A stretch of DNA of 64,000 bases from Endobugula sp047636495 (lineage in GTDB: Bacteria > Pseudomonadota > Gammaproteobacteria > Pseudomonadales > Cellvibrionaceae): NCBI GenBank assembly GCA_047636495.1, contig JBLILH010000007.1, positions 43,635 through 107,634 of the forward strand, read 5' to 3'. The notes under the pieces are model-generated. The model did no database searches. It was not told the DNA's origin and saw nothing but the letters and a program-made list of their open reading frames with translations. The position numbers and the translations under genes were made by a program. Positions 38,913-48,451 of the stretch are shown here, one piece after another. Position 1 is the first letter of the stretch; each line of letters opens with the position of its first letter.

Positions 38913-40085
38913 TTATACCCGTTCATATCCCCAAGCAGAACGTTTTACCCAACCATTTATTTCTAAACTCAGTAAATGATGACTAAGATCCCCATTAGAT
39001 AGTTGTGTCGATTGAAACAATTGGTCAATCGTCACCGCCGAGAACCCCATGTGATCAAGTAATAATTGTTCTGGTTGAGACGGTGACGGGCGAGGGTCTT
39101 TAAGCTCGACAGCAGCATAATTATTTATCGCCGTAGTTTGCGCGCAATGTGCGATCATACCACTAAGGTTTTCAACAATATCATAACTGCTTTCTACCAA
39201 GCAGGCGCCCTGTTTAATCAGCCGATGGCAGCCTTTACTTTGAGGGCTGTGTATCGACCCGGGGATAGCATACACTTCACGGCCTTGTTCTAGGGCATAT
39301 TTAGCGGTAATTAACGATCCACTTTTTATCGCTGCTTCCACCACTAATACGCCAAGGCTCAACCCGCTAATGACTCTGTTTCTTCGAGGAAAATGTCCAG
39401 GCTTGGGCATAGTGCCTGGAGCAAACTCGGTCACCAGCGCGCCCCCGGTATCAATAATAGCATCCGCTATAGTGTGGTTTTGTTTCGGGTAAACCGAATC
39501 AATTCCCGTCGCCATCACACCGATGGTCCTACCGACCGTTTTACCGATAAACGCATCGTTGTTATTGATATCGACGACCGCTTGGTGGGCTGCGCTATCG
39601 ATTCCCAAGGCCAAGCCACTGGTGATAGTAAAGCCACTGCTAGCGAGGTGCTCAGCAAATAACCGTGTGGTCAATAAACCTTGATGTGTGGCATTTCTAG
39701 ATCCAACAATCGCCAACTGGGGAAGCTGTAATACATGGGGGTTACCCCTGATGTAAAGTAGCGGTGGAGGGATATGAACATTACGCAGCAAAACTGGATA
39801 GTCGCTACAATCGACACTGACAACCTGTGCACGGGCAGATTCTACAATGTCAATAAGATGGTTGGCGCGGTGTAGCAATTCAGATGAACGAGGGGAAAGC
39901 TGATATTGTTGCAGGAGTTGTTTGGCGTGCAAATTAAGAATAGGCAGGGTGTGCGGATCGCTGACCAGGATGTTGTCGACGGAGCCACAGTATTCAACTA
40001 AAGCCCAATAGCGATGAGCACCAATATTGGGCAATAAGCAAACAATAAGGGTGTTAAAAAACGAAAGTACAGTATGTTGATTCAT
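38913..40085 (-). CDS. dprA: DNA processing protein DprA
   Basis: Binds incoming single-stranded DNA and loads RecA in natural transformation; widespread also in species not known to be competent. 390 residues. The Rossmann-like core reads QLAIVGSRNATHQGLLTTRL, GFTITSGLALGIDSAAHQAV and TIGVMATGIDSVYPKQNHTI followed by LVTEFAPGTMPKPGHFPRRN. The C-terminal winged-helix (SQPEQLLLDHMGFSAVTIDQ) is present. The neighbours LysM and def are those found in Pseudomonas. Confidence 0.95.
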   Translation of the reverse strand: MNQHTVLSFFNTLIVCLLPNIGAHRYWALVEYCGSVDNILVSDPHTLPILNLHAKQLLQQYQLSPRSSELLHRANHLIDIVESARAQVVSVDCSDYPVLLRNVHIPPPLLYIRGNPHVLQLPQLAIVGSRNATHQGLLTTRLFAEHLASSGFTITSGLALGIDSAAHQAVVDINNNDAFIGKTVGRTIGVMATGIDSVYPKQNHTIADAIIDTGGALVTEFAPGTMPKPGHFPRRNRVISGLSLGVLVVEAAIKSGSLITAKYALEQGREVYAIPGSIHSPQSKGCHRLIKQGACLVESSYDIVENLSGMIAHCAQTTAINNYAAVELKDPRPSPSQPEQLLLDHMGFSAVTIDQLFQSTQLSNGDLSHHLLSLEINGWVKRSAWGYERV

Positions 40086-40176
40086 CGTTCATCCTTGAAC
40101 AGAGTGTTTTTCAGTAGGCTATTTTGATAATCGATTAAAGCATGTCGATACAGTATTCACGTTAAGGAGAACAAGC

Positions 40177-41286
40177 TTACGGGTTGCCTATAATATCATT
40201 AACAATAATACCCGCTTCCGACTCTAAAACAATAGCAAAACTCATACGCTTAAATGTTTCAAATACCATAATAAGGCCTGCGCGCTCGTCGGGTAAATCG
40301 ATAATCCTTGAGGCCTCATTTGAGGCAAATCTGTCTTTAATGACGCCACCTATTTTATATATGCCTAAGATATTTCCTTGCTCGATTCCGTCGTCGCGGC
40401 CCAAATTAATTGTCACTATATCGAGTCGTCCAACTTGAGATAAACCACTTTCAGTATTGACGATTTTGCCTGTCACTTGGTTTTTTGGGGGGGCAGGTAA
40501 AAAACTAGAAACAATTTCACGTTGCTGATTTGGGAGTAAACGATTGCCGCCATCTGCTCTGACCTCTTGCACAGATTGAGTCATCGTAAAAGTACCAATA
40601 TCACCGTCTTGAGCGATCATTTTGGCCGCGCCTAATGCAATAGCTTGCACCGCAATAACTTCATCGGTATCCGGGTCGAAATACTCTTTGCCTTTACTGT
40701 AAATACCATAGTTTACTGTTGAACCATTGAACCTACCTCGAGCATATAAGGTATCACCTGCGCCTAAAATAAGACGCTGCTTTTGACCCGCGATAGTGTA
40801 AGGGGCATTTTCGAGATCCCCGGGCTCAACAATACGGTTGCGAGATAAAAAAACATTGATTTTTTCTAAAGGGATAGCGGGGATCGCTGTTTTAATGGGT
40901 TCAGAATATATTCTCGGGGATAATTTAACCGTCAGCAGGTCGCCACTCTGGATTTTGGCGGGTGGGTGTCGAGTAGTCTTGCGTTGGCTAGAATCATTTT
41001 CAATAGACAACACGGGTTTTCCATCTACCATAGACAAGCTGACCGTATCACCGGGATAGATGAGATTGGGGTTGGCTATTTGCGAATTACCATGCCAGAT
41101 TTCCTTCCAGCGCCACGGGTCTTCTAAAAACTTACCTGCGATATCCCACAACGTATCGCCTTGCAAGACGGTATGGCTGGTTGGGCCACTGGCTTTAATT
41201 GTTGGCTGATCTTGGCCATGGCTGTTGTAGCTAATGCTAAAGGTGGCCAGCAAAAAAAACGCGCAAGGAAAAAAACTTGTCTTCAT
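40177..41286 (-). CDS. Secreted LysM-domain protein
   Basis: 369 residues from the ATG at 41286, which begins a signal peptide (MKTSFFPCAFFLLATFSISY); an ATG at 41328 would add 14 residues before it. One LysM domain (about 35-85) reads SHTVLQGDTLWDIAGKFLED then PWRWKEIWHGN and LIYPGDTVSL, predicted to bind peptidoglycan glycan strands. The rest (about 100-369) is a beta-rich region of unknown function found with this LysM type. The position between dprA and def is conserved in pseudomonads. It is likely periplasmic, and its role in cell-wall homeostasis is inferred. Confidence 0.88.
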   Translation of the reverse strand: MKTSFFPCAFFLLATFSISYNSHGQDQPTIKASGPTSHTVLQGDTLWDIAGKFLEDPWRWKEIWHGNSQIANPNLIYPGDTVSLSMVDGKPVLSIENDSSQRKTTRHPPAKIQSGDLLTVKLSPRIYSEPIKTAIPAIPLEKINVFLSRNRIVEPGDLENAPYTIAGQKQRLILGAGDTLYARGRFNGSTVNYGIYSKGKEYFDPDTDEVIAVQAIALGAAKMIAQDGDIGTFTMTQSVQEVRADGGNRLLPNQQREIVSSFLPAPPKNQVTGKIVNTESGLSQVGRLDIVTINLGRDDGIEQGNILGIYKIGGVIKDRFASNEASRIIDLPDERAGLIMVFETFKRMSFAIVLESEAGIIVNDIIGNP

Positions 41287-41581
41287 AAAAACACTCGTCT
41301 GTACCGTTGCATTATTGAGTATGGGCACAAACTGGAAGGTAGGGCCTATGGTTTTGTTATCACCGGTATGTTGCTAGGGCAAAACAATATTCTCTAAAGC
41401 ATTCAGATATTGTTCTATCTGCCTTTATAGCATCAAATCCTGTATCATCATAGTTTTAGACGGTTTTCTTAGGGTATCACCGGAAGTTGTCCACATTTAC
41501 GGCTCGATTTCCATGTGATCAGTCAATAAAATGCCTTTTGTAAACCAACAGAACACACAATATTGATATATCGATAGCACT

Positions 41582-42082
41582 ATGACACAACTCACTATTT
41601 TAGAATTTCCAGACCCTAGATTGCGTATAGTAGCCAAGCCTGTTGTTAAGGTGACAGACGAAACACGTAATATTATTACTGATATGTTTGACGCAATGTA
41701 TAGCGCTTCAGGCATCGGTCTAGCAGCAACACAGGTTAATATCCATCAGCAAATAATTGTTATGGATATTAGCGAAGATAAATCCGACCCTCGGGTGTTC
41801 ATTAATCCGGTGATTACGGTACAAGACGAGGTACTGGGTGCTTACGATGAGGGCTGTTTATCAGTCCCCGGGTTTTACGAAACAGTCGAGCGACCGAGAG
41901 GTGTCAAAGTGGAAGCAATTGACCGTAACGGTGATGCTTTCATCCTTGAGTTGGAAGGCCTGCTTGCGGTCTGTATTCAGCACGAAATCGATCACTTAAA
42001 TGGCAAGTTGTTTGTTGATTATCTGTCAAATATGAAACGCCAGCGTATTCGTAAAAAATTAGAAAAACAGCATCGTGGTTGA
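41582..42082 (+). CDS. def: Peptide deformylase
   Basis: Removes the formyl group from the initiator methionine. 166 residues. The three metal-site motifs are complete: GIGLAATQVN, EGCLSVPG and QHEIDHLNGKLF. The N-terminus is MTQLTILEFPDPRLRIVAKP. It is followed closely by fmt, which adds the formyl group, the usual pairing. Confidence 0.97.
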   Translation: MTQLTILEFPDPRLRIVAKPVVKVTDETRNIITDMFDAMYSASGIGLAATQVNIHQQIIVMDISEDKSDPRVFINPVITVQDEVLGAYDEGCLSVPGFYETVERPRGVKVEAIDRNGDAFILELEGLLAVCIQHEIDHLNGKLFVDYLSNMKRQRIRKKLEKQHRG

Positions 42083-42092
42083 TATCCTCAAA

Positions 42093-43073
42093 ATGTCTTC
42101 GGATACCGCATCATCTAAATCGTCCCCACTTAAAATAGTGTTTGCGGGCACGCCATCATTTGCAGCCCATCATTTGCAGACATTGATTGATAGTGAGCAA
42201 TATATAATCGTTGCAGTGTATACCCAGCCCGATAGGCCTTCTGGGCGTGGAAAAAAACATACGCCTAGCCCTGTTAAAACCCTGGCCGTTGCGCACAATA
42301 TAACCGTAGAGCAGCCCCCGTCACTTAAAACTCAGAATGTCCAAGACGAGCTTTCGGCATACGGTGCGGATGTGATGGTGGTGGTGGCTTACGGCCTTTT
42401 ACTACCAGAGGCAGTATTGGCTATTCCCCTTTATGGCTGTCTAAATGTTCATGGTTCTCTGTTGCCTCGCTGGCGCGGAGCAGCACCTATTCAGCGTGCG
42501 ATTGAAATGGGTGATACCGAAACCGGCATTACCATCATGCAAATGGATAAAGGCCTGGATACAGGTAATATGTTGCATAAAGTGAGTTGTGATATCAATA
42601 TAAATGAAACTACAGCCAGTTTGCACGAGAAACTGATGACTCTGGGCGGGCCAGCGCTGAAGTGTGTACTTACTCAGTTGTCCGCAGGTAACTTGCAGCC
42701 TAAGATCCAGAATAATGATCTTGCCTGTTATGCAGAAAAAATTACCAAGCAAGAGGCGGCCATTAACTGGCAGGAATCAGCGGAGAAGATCAACAAAAAA
42801 ATTCGAGCGTTTAATCCCTTCCCGATGGCATACAGCTTTTTAGGTGGACACAGAATAAAAATATATTATGCAGAAGTATGCTCAACCCCGTCACAGGCGA
42901 TGCCCGGTGAGATTTTATCTGTCACGGAAGAAGGCTTACACATTGCCTGCGGTGAACACAGTTTATGTGTACACATCTTACAAATACCTAATAAAAAAGT
43001 GATGCCAATAGGCGATATTGTTAATGGTTATGCTGACCGATTTATTATCGGCGGCGTATTTGCTGACCAATAA
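42093..43073 (+). CDS. fmt: Methionyl-tRNA formyltransferase
   Basis: Formylates Met-tRNAfMet for initiation. 326 residues from the ATG at 42093; a GTG at 42075 overlapping def would add six. LKIVFAGTPSFAAHHLQTLI at the N-terminus, VVVAYGLLLPEAVL, then the 10-formyl-THF site NVHGSLLPRWRGAAPIQRAI and MQMDKGLDTGNML. The C-terminal OB-like domain ends GDIVNGYADRFIIGG. Its TAA is directly followed by the ATG of rsmB. Confidence 0.96.
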   Translation: MSSDTASSKSSPLKIVFAGTPSFAAHHLQTLIDSEQYIIVAVYTQPDRPSGRGKKHTPSPVKTLAVAHNITVEQPPSLKTQNVQDELSAYGADVMVVVAYGLLLPEAVLAIPLYGCLNVHGSLLPRWRGAAPIQRAIEMGDTETGITIMQMDKGLDTGNMLHKVSCDININETTASLHEKLMTLGGPALKCVLTQLSAGNLQPKIQNNDLACYAEKITKQEAAINWQESAEKINKKIRAFNPFPMAYSFLGGHRIKIYYAEVCSTPSQAMPGEILSVTEEGLHIACGEHSLCVHILQIPNKKVMPIGDIVNGYADRFIIGGVFADQ

Positions 43074-44474
43074 ATGAGCCACTCTATACATAACACCAGA
43101 ACCATAACCGTTAAAATATTATTGCGGTTACTCCAACAAAAAGGCTCTTTGGCGAGCGAGCTGTCAATAGCCAGTTCGTTAGATGAACAAGACAAGCGTC
43201 TCGCTCACGAACTTTGTTATGGTGTCTGCCGCTGGTATTTTTTATTGGAATATCAGTTAACTGGGTTGGTAGACAAACCACTCAAAAATAAAGACAAAGA
43301 TATTCACTTATTACTGTTACTTGGCCTTTATCAATTACAGTTTACGCGTGTTGCAGCTCACGCTGCCATTAATGAAACTGTCGATGCGGCGATGCCCTTT
43401 CGCAAGCCATGGGCAAAAAAACTCATTAATGGTGTGCTGCGTTCTTTTCAGCGCCAACAAAACACCGACGACGGTGCTGTAGGCCCACACACATCAGCTA
43501 GTCACGAAAACAATAATACAGATAGTGATGAAGGTAATGTAGGCAACAGCGCTCGATTGTCGGCGGAAAATATTAACGATATTATTCCTAGCGCACATAA
43601 AATCGCCCATCCTCAATGGCTCCAAGAAATGATTGTGAAGGCATGGCCAACACAATCTAAAGCGATATTTGCCGCTAATAACCAACACCCGCCATTTACT
43701 TTACGCGTCAATCAGCAACATTACCTGGCAGGCGATTACCAAGCTTTGTTGAGAGATGAAGAGACGACAACAACACCCTATAGCAAAGTAGGACTAACAT
43801 TATCTAAAGCCGTTGATGTTAAGCAGTTGCCCGGATTTGCACAGGGCCATAGTAGTGTGCAAGACGAAGCTGCGCAGCTGGCAGCCACACTATTACAGCT
43901 TGCACCCAACCAAAGAGTGCTCGATGCCTGTTGCGCACCAGGCGGTAAAACCTGCCACATAGGTGAGCAACAACCTAATTTAGCCGCTTTAGTGGGGTTA
44001 GATTTAGAGCAGCGTCGGTTAGTACGAGTCGATGACAACCTTCAGCGCGTGCAAGTGAATGCGCAGATTATTTGTGGCGATGGCACTCAGCCTGATGACT
44101 GGTGGGATGGCCAATTATTTGATCGTATTTTATTAGATGCACCCTGTTCCGCCACTGGCGTTATTCGCCGTCATCCAGACATTAAACTACTGCGTCAGGT
44201 GCAAGATATTGACGCTGCTGCAGAGTTGCAGCTACAGTTACTTCACGCACTTTGGCCGTTGCTCGCAGAAGAGGGAGTTCTTGTTTATGCCACATGTTCT
44301 ATTCTGCCTCACGAGAACACCCACGTCATCGAGCGTTTTATCGCTAATCACAGCAATGTCAAACATGACATAATTAATGCAGAGTGGGGGATAACACAAC
44401 CCTATGGTCGTCAATTATTGCCACAAATAAAAGGCCACGACGGTTTTTATTATGCGCGCTTAATAAAACAGTAA
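43074..44474 (+). CDS. rsmB: 16S rRNA (cytosine-967-C5)-methyltransferase RsmB with a polar insertion
   Basis: Methylates C967 of 16S rRNA. 466 residues against about 430 in E. coli. The N-terminal NusB-like domain (1-130) includes LLLLGLYQLQFTRVAAHAAI. A low-complexity Asn/Ser/Asp/Gly-rich stretch (about residues 127-170) accounts for the extra length. The methyltransferase domain has RVLDACCAPGGKTCHIGEQQ, the catalytic-site motif LDAPCSATGVIRRHPDIK, and YATCSILPHEN with the nucleophilic cysteine. It starts directly at the fmt stop codon. Confidence 0.95.
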   Translation: MSHSIHNTRTITVKILLRLLQQKGSLASELSIASSLDEQDKRLAHELCYGVCRWYFLLEYQLTGLVDKPLKNKDKDIHLLLLLGLYQLQFTRVAAHAAINETVDAAMPFRKPWAKKLINGVLRSFQRQQNTDDGAVGPHTSASHENNNTDSDEGNVGNSARLSAENINDIIPSAHKIAHPQWLQEMIVKAWPTQSKAIFAANNQHPPFTLRVNQQHYLAGDYQALLRDEETTTTPYSKVGLTLSKAVDVKQLPGFAQGHSSVQDEAAQLAATLLQLAPNQRVLDACCAPGGKTCHIGEQQPNLAALVGLDLEQRRLVRVDDNLQRVQVNAQIICGDGTQPDDWWDGQLFDRILLDAPCSATGVIRRHPDIKLLRQVQDIDAAAELQLQLLHALWPLLAEEGVLVYATCSILPHENTHVIERFIANHSNVKHDIINAEWGITQPYGRQLLPQIKGHDGFYYARLIKQ

Positions 44475-44530
44475 AACAGTAAAAGTAGATAAAGGCATAG
44501 TGCAAGGATAAGTACAAAAAAAAGATACAA

Positions 44531-44585
44531 AAATAAGTTGAGAAATAAGTTGAGAAATAAGTTGAGAAATAAGTTGAGAAATAAG
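44531..44585. repeat. Short tandem repeat, 12-bp unit
   Basis: Four complete copies of AAATAAGTTGAG plus seven bases of a fifth, in the 187-bp spacer between rsmB and trkA. The unit is a multiple of three but no gene covers it. Confidence 0.95.
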
Positions 44586-44661
44586 AGGGACGCTATACTC
44601 ACGTTGACATAGGTATAGGCCACATATAGAAAGCCACCACAATAAAGAGCATAAACTCAGA

Positions 44662-46050
44662 ATGAAAATAGTTATTCTCGGTGCTGGTCAGGTAGGCGCG
44701 ACTATCGCGGAACACTTGGCTGGAGAAAAAAATGACATTGTCGTGGTGGATCACTCCATGGAGCGCTTGCGCGAACTACGTGATCGTTTAGATATCGCAG
44801 TGGTGTGTGGGCACGCTTCTCATCCTCATGTATTAGAGCAGGCCGATATCAAAGATGCCGATCTGTTGATTGCGGTTACCGTCAACGATGAAGTGAATAT
44901 GGTGGCGTGTCAAATTGCTTACTCCCTTTACCACACACCAACAAAAATCGCCCGTATTCGCTCCTCGGCGTATTCAATCGATAAAGGTAAACTGTTTCAA
45001 AACGAACATTCGCCAGTGGATGTGATTATTAGCCCAGAACGATTAGTGTCTGACTATGTGTTTCGTCTAGTGGAGCATCCTGGCGCATTACAGGTGTTGG
45101 ATTTCGCCGATGGTGCGATTCGATTAGTGGCGGTTAAGGCTTATCATGGTGGGCCGCTAGTGGGGCATGAGCTACGCTTTTTGCGCCAACATATCCCTAG
45201 TGTCGATACGCGAGTGGCGGCAATTTACCGTCGGGGTAGCGCCATCATGCCTCAAGGTTCAACCATTATCGAGGCCGATGACGAAGTCTTTTTTATTGCG
45301 GCACGCAAAGATATTCGCACGGTAATGAGTGAACTTCGTCGCTTAGACAAACCCTACAAACGTATAATGATCGCGGGTGGTGGAAATATTGGTTTGCGTT
45401 TAGCAAAAAAAATAGAAAGCCGTTACTCTGTTAAAATTGTAGAGTTATCGCAGGAGCGCTGTCGTGCGTTAAGTGAAAAACTAAAGTACGCGATTGTCTT
45501 GCACGGCAGTGCGTCAGATCAGGATTTGTTGTTAGAAGAAAATATCGAAGAAACGGATGTGTTTCTAGCGCTGACCAACGACGACGAAGCTAATATCATG
45601 GCGTCGTTATTGGCTAAACGATTAGGTGCTAGAAAAGTAATGACCCTCATTAACAATCCCGCTTATGTCGATTTAATACAAGGTGGCGAAATTGATATTG
45701 CCATCTCTCCCCAGCAAGCGACGGTAGGGAGTCTTTTATCGCACGTCCGTAGTGGTGACATGGTCAACGTACATTCATTGCGTCGCGGTGCCGCCGAGGC
45801 AATTGAAGTGATCGCTCACGGTGATGAAAAAAGCTCAAAAGTAATAGGCAAAAAAATAGAAGAAGTCGACTTGCCTGAAGGCGCTACCATCGGTGCCATT
45901 TATCGCGAAGGCGAAAAAGAGAACCTAGTATTAATTGCGCATGATAATACGGTAATTGAAAACGGTGATCACATCATCGTGTTCCTAGTGGACAAGCGCT
46001 ATACCAAACAAGTTGAAAAACTATTTCAAGTCGGCTTTTCGTTTTTCTAA
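44662..46050 (+). CDS. trkA: Trk potassium uptake regulatory subunit TrkA
   Basis: Peripheral NAD(H)-binding protein gating the Trk K+ transporter. 462 residues with two tandem RCK units, each a Rossmann fold plus TrkA-C: the first begins MKIVILGAGQVGATIAEHLA, the second near residue 232 with RIMIAGGGNIGLRLAKKIES. NDDEANIMASLLAKRLGARK is a conserved segment of the second unit. It overlaps nothing and precedes trkH by 13 bp. Confidence 0.96.
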   Translation: MKIVILGAGQVGATIAEHLAGEKNDIVVVDHSMERLRELRDRLDIAVVCGHASHPHVLEQADIKDADLLIAVTVNDEVNMVACQIAYSLYHTPTKIARIRSSAYSIDKGKLFQNEHSPVDVIISPERLVSDYVFRLVEHPGALQVLDFADGAIRLVAVKAYHGGPLVGHELRFLRQHIPSVDTRVAAIYRRGSAIMPQGSTIIEADDEVFFIAARKDIRTVMSELRRLDKPYKRIMIAGGGNIGLRLAKKIESRYSVKIVELSQERCRALSEKLKYAIVLHGSASDQDLLLEENIEETDVFLALTNDDEANIMASLLAKRLGARKVMTLINNPAYVDLIQGGEIDIAISPQQATVGSLLSHVRSGDMVNVHSLRRGAAEAIEVIAHGDEKSSKVIGKKIEEVDLPEGATIGAIYREGEKENLVLIAHDNTVIENGDHIIVFLVDKRYTKQVEKLFQVGFSFF

Positions 46051-46063
46051 AAGGTTTTCACTC

Positions 46064-47512
46064 ATGCGTTTCGCGGTCGTCTTTCGTATATTAGGTTTAT
46101 TATTAATGCTATTTAGCATTACATTAATCCCACCCATTATGGTGTCATTGTTTTATCACGACAATGCGCTATCTGCATTTATATATTCTTTTTTTGTTAT
46201 TTTTTTAGTTGGTGTTGTCATTTGGTTTCCTGTCTACGACCGCAAACAAGATTTACGTACCCGCGATGGCTTTATTGTTACCGCGCTATTCTGGGCAGTA
46301 TTAGGCTTAGCCGGTGCGTTGCCGTTTATTTTGGCAGACAGCACCTCCCTCAGTATTGTCGATGCGGTGTTTGAATCCTTGTCGGGGTTAACCACCACCG
46401 GAGCAACGGTGGTTACCGGGCTTGATATATTACCAAAATCAATTTTATATTATCGTCAACAGCTACAGTGGTTGGGCGGTATTGGACTGGTAGTGATTGC
46501 GGTCGCTATTCTCCCGATGTTGGGTATTGGTGGTATGCAGTTATATCGTGCAGAAACCCCTGGCCCAGTAAAAGATTCAAAACTGACCCCGCGTATCGCT
46601 CAAACCGCCAAGGCATTATTTATTATTTACTTAGGGTTAACGGTTGTCTGCGGCGTCAGTTATTGGTTAGCTGGCATGACGCCGTTTGATGCGATAGGCC
46701 ACGCTTTTTCTACCGTGGCCATTGGCGGTTTTTCAACCCATGATAGCAGCATGGCATTTTTCGATAGTCCCACTATCTTAATCATCGCCATGATATTTAT
46801 GGTGCTATCAGGAATTAATTTCGCTCTGCACTTTATCGCATGGCGCTCATTGAGTATTAAACAATACTTTTCTGATCCGGAAGTAAAGTTTTATATATCG
46901 TGTATATTAATCGGCTCAGTGATTACCGCCAGTTACCTATATTATACGGCGGTGTATGGTTTTTCTGATAGTGTGCTCAAAGGTTCGTTTGAGTTTATTT
47001 CTATTTTAACGACCACCGGTTTTGGTGTTGCTGATTATAGCCAGTGGCCCACTTTTCTCCCTTTTATGTTATTTATGTTTGCTTTTATGGGGGGCTGCGG
47101 TGGTTCTACCGCGGGTGGCATAAAGGTTATGCGGGTGATGCTTATCTGCAAACAAGGTATTCGAGAAATTCATCGTTTGATTCACCCTAACGCTGTTATT
47201 CTTATTAAGGTGGGCAGCCAATCGGTCCCCGACCGTGTGGTAGAAGCCATTTGGGGTTTTTTTGCAGTGTATGTAATCAGCTTTATGATTATGTGTTTAC
47301 TGCTACTGGCAACTGGCCTAGATTTTATCACTGCCTTCTCTGCAGTCGGCTCGGCAATTAACAATCTTGGTCCCGGTATGGGAGAAGTGTCTGCAAACTA
47401 TGGCAGCATCAACGACGCTGCCAAGTGGATTTTATGTTTTGCGATGTTACTTGGACGACTCGAGATCTTCACCTTATTAGTCTTGTTAACGCCTGCATTC
47501 TGGCGCAGTTAA
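46064..47512 (+). CDS. trkH: Trk potassium uptake channel TrkH
   Basis: Inner-membrane K+ translocation subunit. 482 residues from the ATG at 46064, chosen because AAAGG precedes it; an earlier in-frame ATG at 46013 would overlap trkA and add a charged tail. About ten membrane helices and four selectivity-filter P-loops are visible, with motifs SLSGLTTTGATVVTGLD, TVAIGGFSTHDSS, ILTTTGFGVADYSQ and SAVGSAINNLGPG. GGCGGSTAGGIKVMRV is the characteristic loop near the third filter. It forms an operon with trkA. Confidence 0.96.
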   Translation: MRFAVVFRILGLLLMLFSITLIPPIMVSLFYHDNALSAFIYSFFVIFLVGVVIWFPVYDRKQDLRTRDGFIVTALFWAVLGLAGALPFILADSTSLSIVDAVFESLSGLTTTGATVVTGLDILPKSILYYRQQLQWLGGIGLVVIAVAILPMLGIGGMQLYRAETPGPVKDSKLTPRIAQTAKALFIIYLGLTVVCGVSYWLAGMTPFDAIGHAFSTVAIGGFSTHDSSMAFFDSPTILIIAMIFMVLSGINFALHFIAWRSLSIKQYFSDPEVKFYISCILIGSVITASYLYYTAVYGFSDSVLKGSFEFISILTTTGFGVADYSQWPTFLPFMLFMFAFMGGCGGSTAGGIKVMRVMLICKQGIREIHRLIHPNAVILIKVGSQSVPDRVVEAIWGFFAVYVISFMIMCLLLLATGLDFITAFSAVGSAINNLGPGMGEVSANYGSINDAAKWILCFAMLLGRLEIFTLLVLLTPAFWRS

Positions 47513-47536
47513 ACACAATAAAGATAACTCGTTAAA

Positions 47537-48451
47537 TCACCTAAGCGATTTTTTAACATTATCAAATGAGGTTTCTAGTGTGGTCCTATTTCGACCGGCA
47601 TCTTTAGATGCGTACAGAGCGTTATCGGCTAAGCCTATAATATCGGCATCGGATATGTTTACGTCAAAGGGCGCGACAAAAATGCCGATACTAACGGTAA
47701 TGACTCCCGCTTTAGAGCGAATTTTTTTCATGTTGTCATGAATACGGTTTGCAGTAATCATTGCGCTAGCTGCATCTGCTTGGGGCAAAATTAATATAAA
47801 CTCTTCTCCACCGAAGCGCGCCACGACATCTGCAAAACGCGCATTTGCCTTGAGCAAATGAGCAAACTGTTTAAGCACATAATCGCCTTCTGTGTGACCA
47901 TGGACATCGTTTACTTTTTTAAAAAAATCTAAATCCAGCATCAACAATGCAAAACTAGATTGGCTGCGCTCCATCTGACGGCGAACCATTCGTAATTTCA
48001 GCAGCATCTCGCGACGGTTATAGCAGCCAGTGAGTTCGTCGGTCTTCGATAATATTTTTAGCTGTGCGTTAGTTTCTTCTAACCGACATTGCGATTGCTT
48101 GAGTGCGTTAATTAGCTTGTCTCTTTCGACAGCATAATAACAACACCAAAATATCCGGTTATTATCAACTTCATCGCGTTTGGCAAAAACAACCATAGGC
48201 AACTTACGGTTATCGGCACCTAAAAAATTAAGTTGAACCTCGTCGATGGGTCCCTGATTGATAATAGAAGGCAACACAATCTGTTGAAAGAGAATTTTAG
48301 ATGCATTAGTCAATAAAGTGTCAAGGTTACAGCCCACTATCTCGTCAATAGAAAAAAAAACTGAAGATACGAATCGACTGTTACAGTAATGAATATTACA
48401 GCGTTGGTCAGTGATAAATACACCGCAAGGGAGAGAATCGTAGTCATCCAT
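47537..48451 (-). CDS. PAS-GGDEF diguanylate cyclase
   Basis: 304 residues. An N-terminal PAS domain (about 1-115) starts SLPCGVFITDQRCNIHYCNS. A short helical linker then leads to a GGDEF domain (about 135-290) with TDELTGCYNRREML, MLDLDFFKKVNDVHGHTEGD and the active-site ARFGGEEFILILPQ. The RFAD four residues plus five upstream of GGEEF forms an intact RxxD inhibitory site, so it should make c-di-GMP and be product-inhibited. Its ATG overlaps the stop of the upstream RsbQ-like hydrolase by 8 bp, indicating translational coupling and probably physical partnership through the PAS domain. Confidence 0.9.
   Translation of the reverse strand: MDDYDSLPCGVFITDQRCNIHYCNSRFVSSVFFSIDEIVGCNLDTLLTNASKILFQQIVLPSIINQGPIDEVQLNFLGADNRKLPMVVFAKRDEVDNNRIFWCCYYAVERDKLINALKQSQCRLEETNAQLKILSKTDELTGCYNRREMLLKLRMVRRQMERSQSSFALLMLDLDFFKKVNDVHGHTEGDYVLKQFAHLLKANARFADVVARFGGEEFILILPQADAASAMITANRIHDNMKKIRSKAGVITVSIGIFVAPFDVNISDADIIGLADNALYASKDAGRNRTTLETSFDNVKKSLR

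Noticed and set aside
44531..44585. CRISPR-like array
   Set aside because: The 12-bp units are directly adjacent with no spacers; no cas gene in the window.
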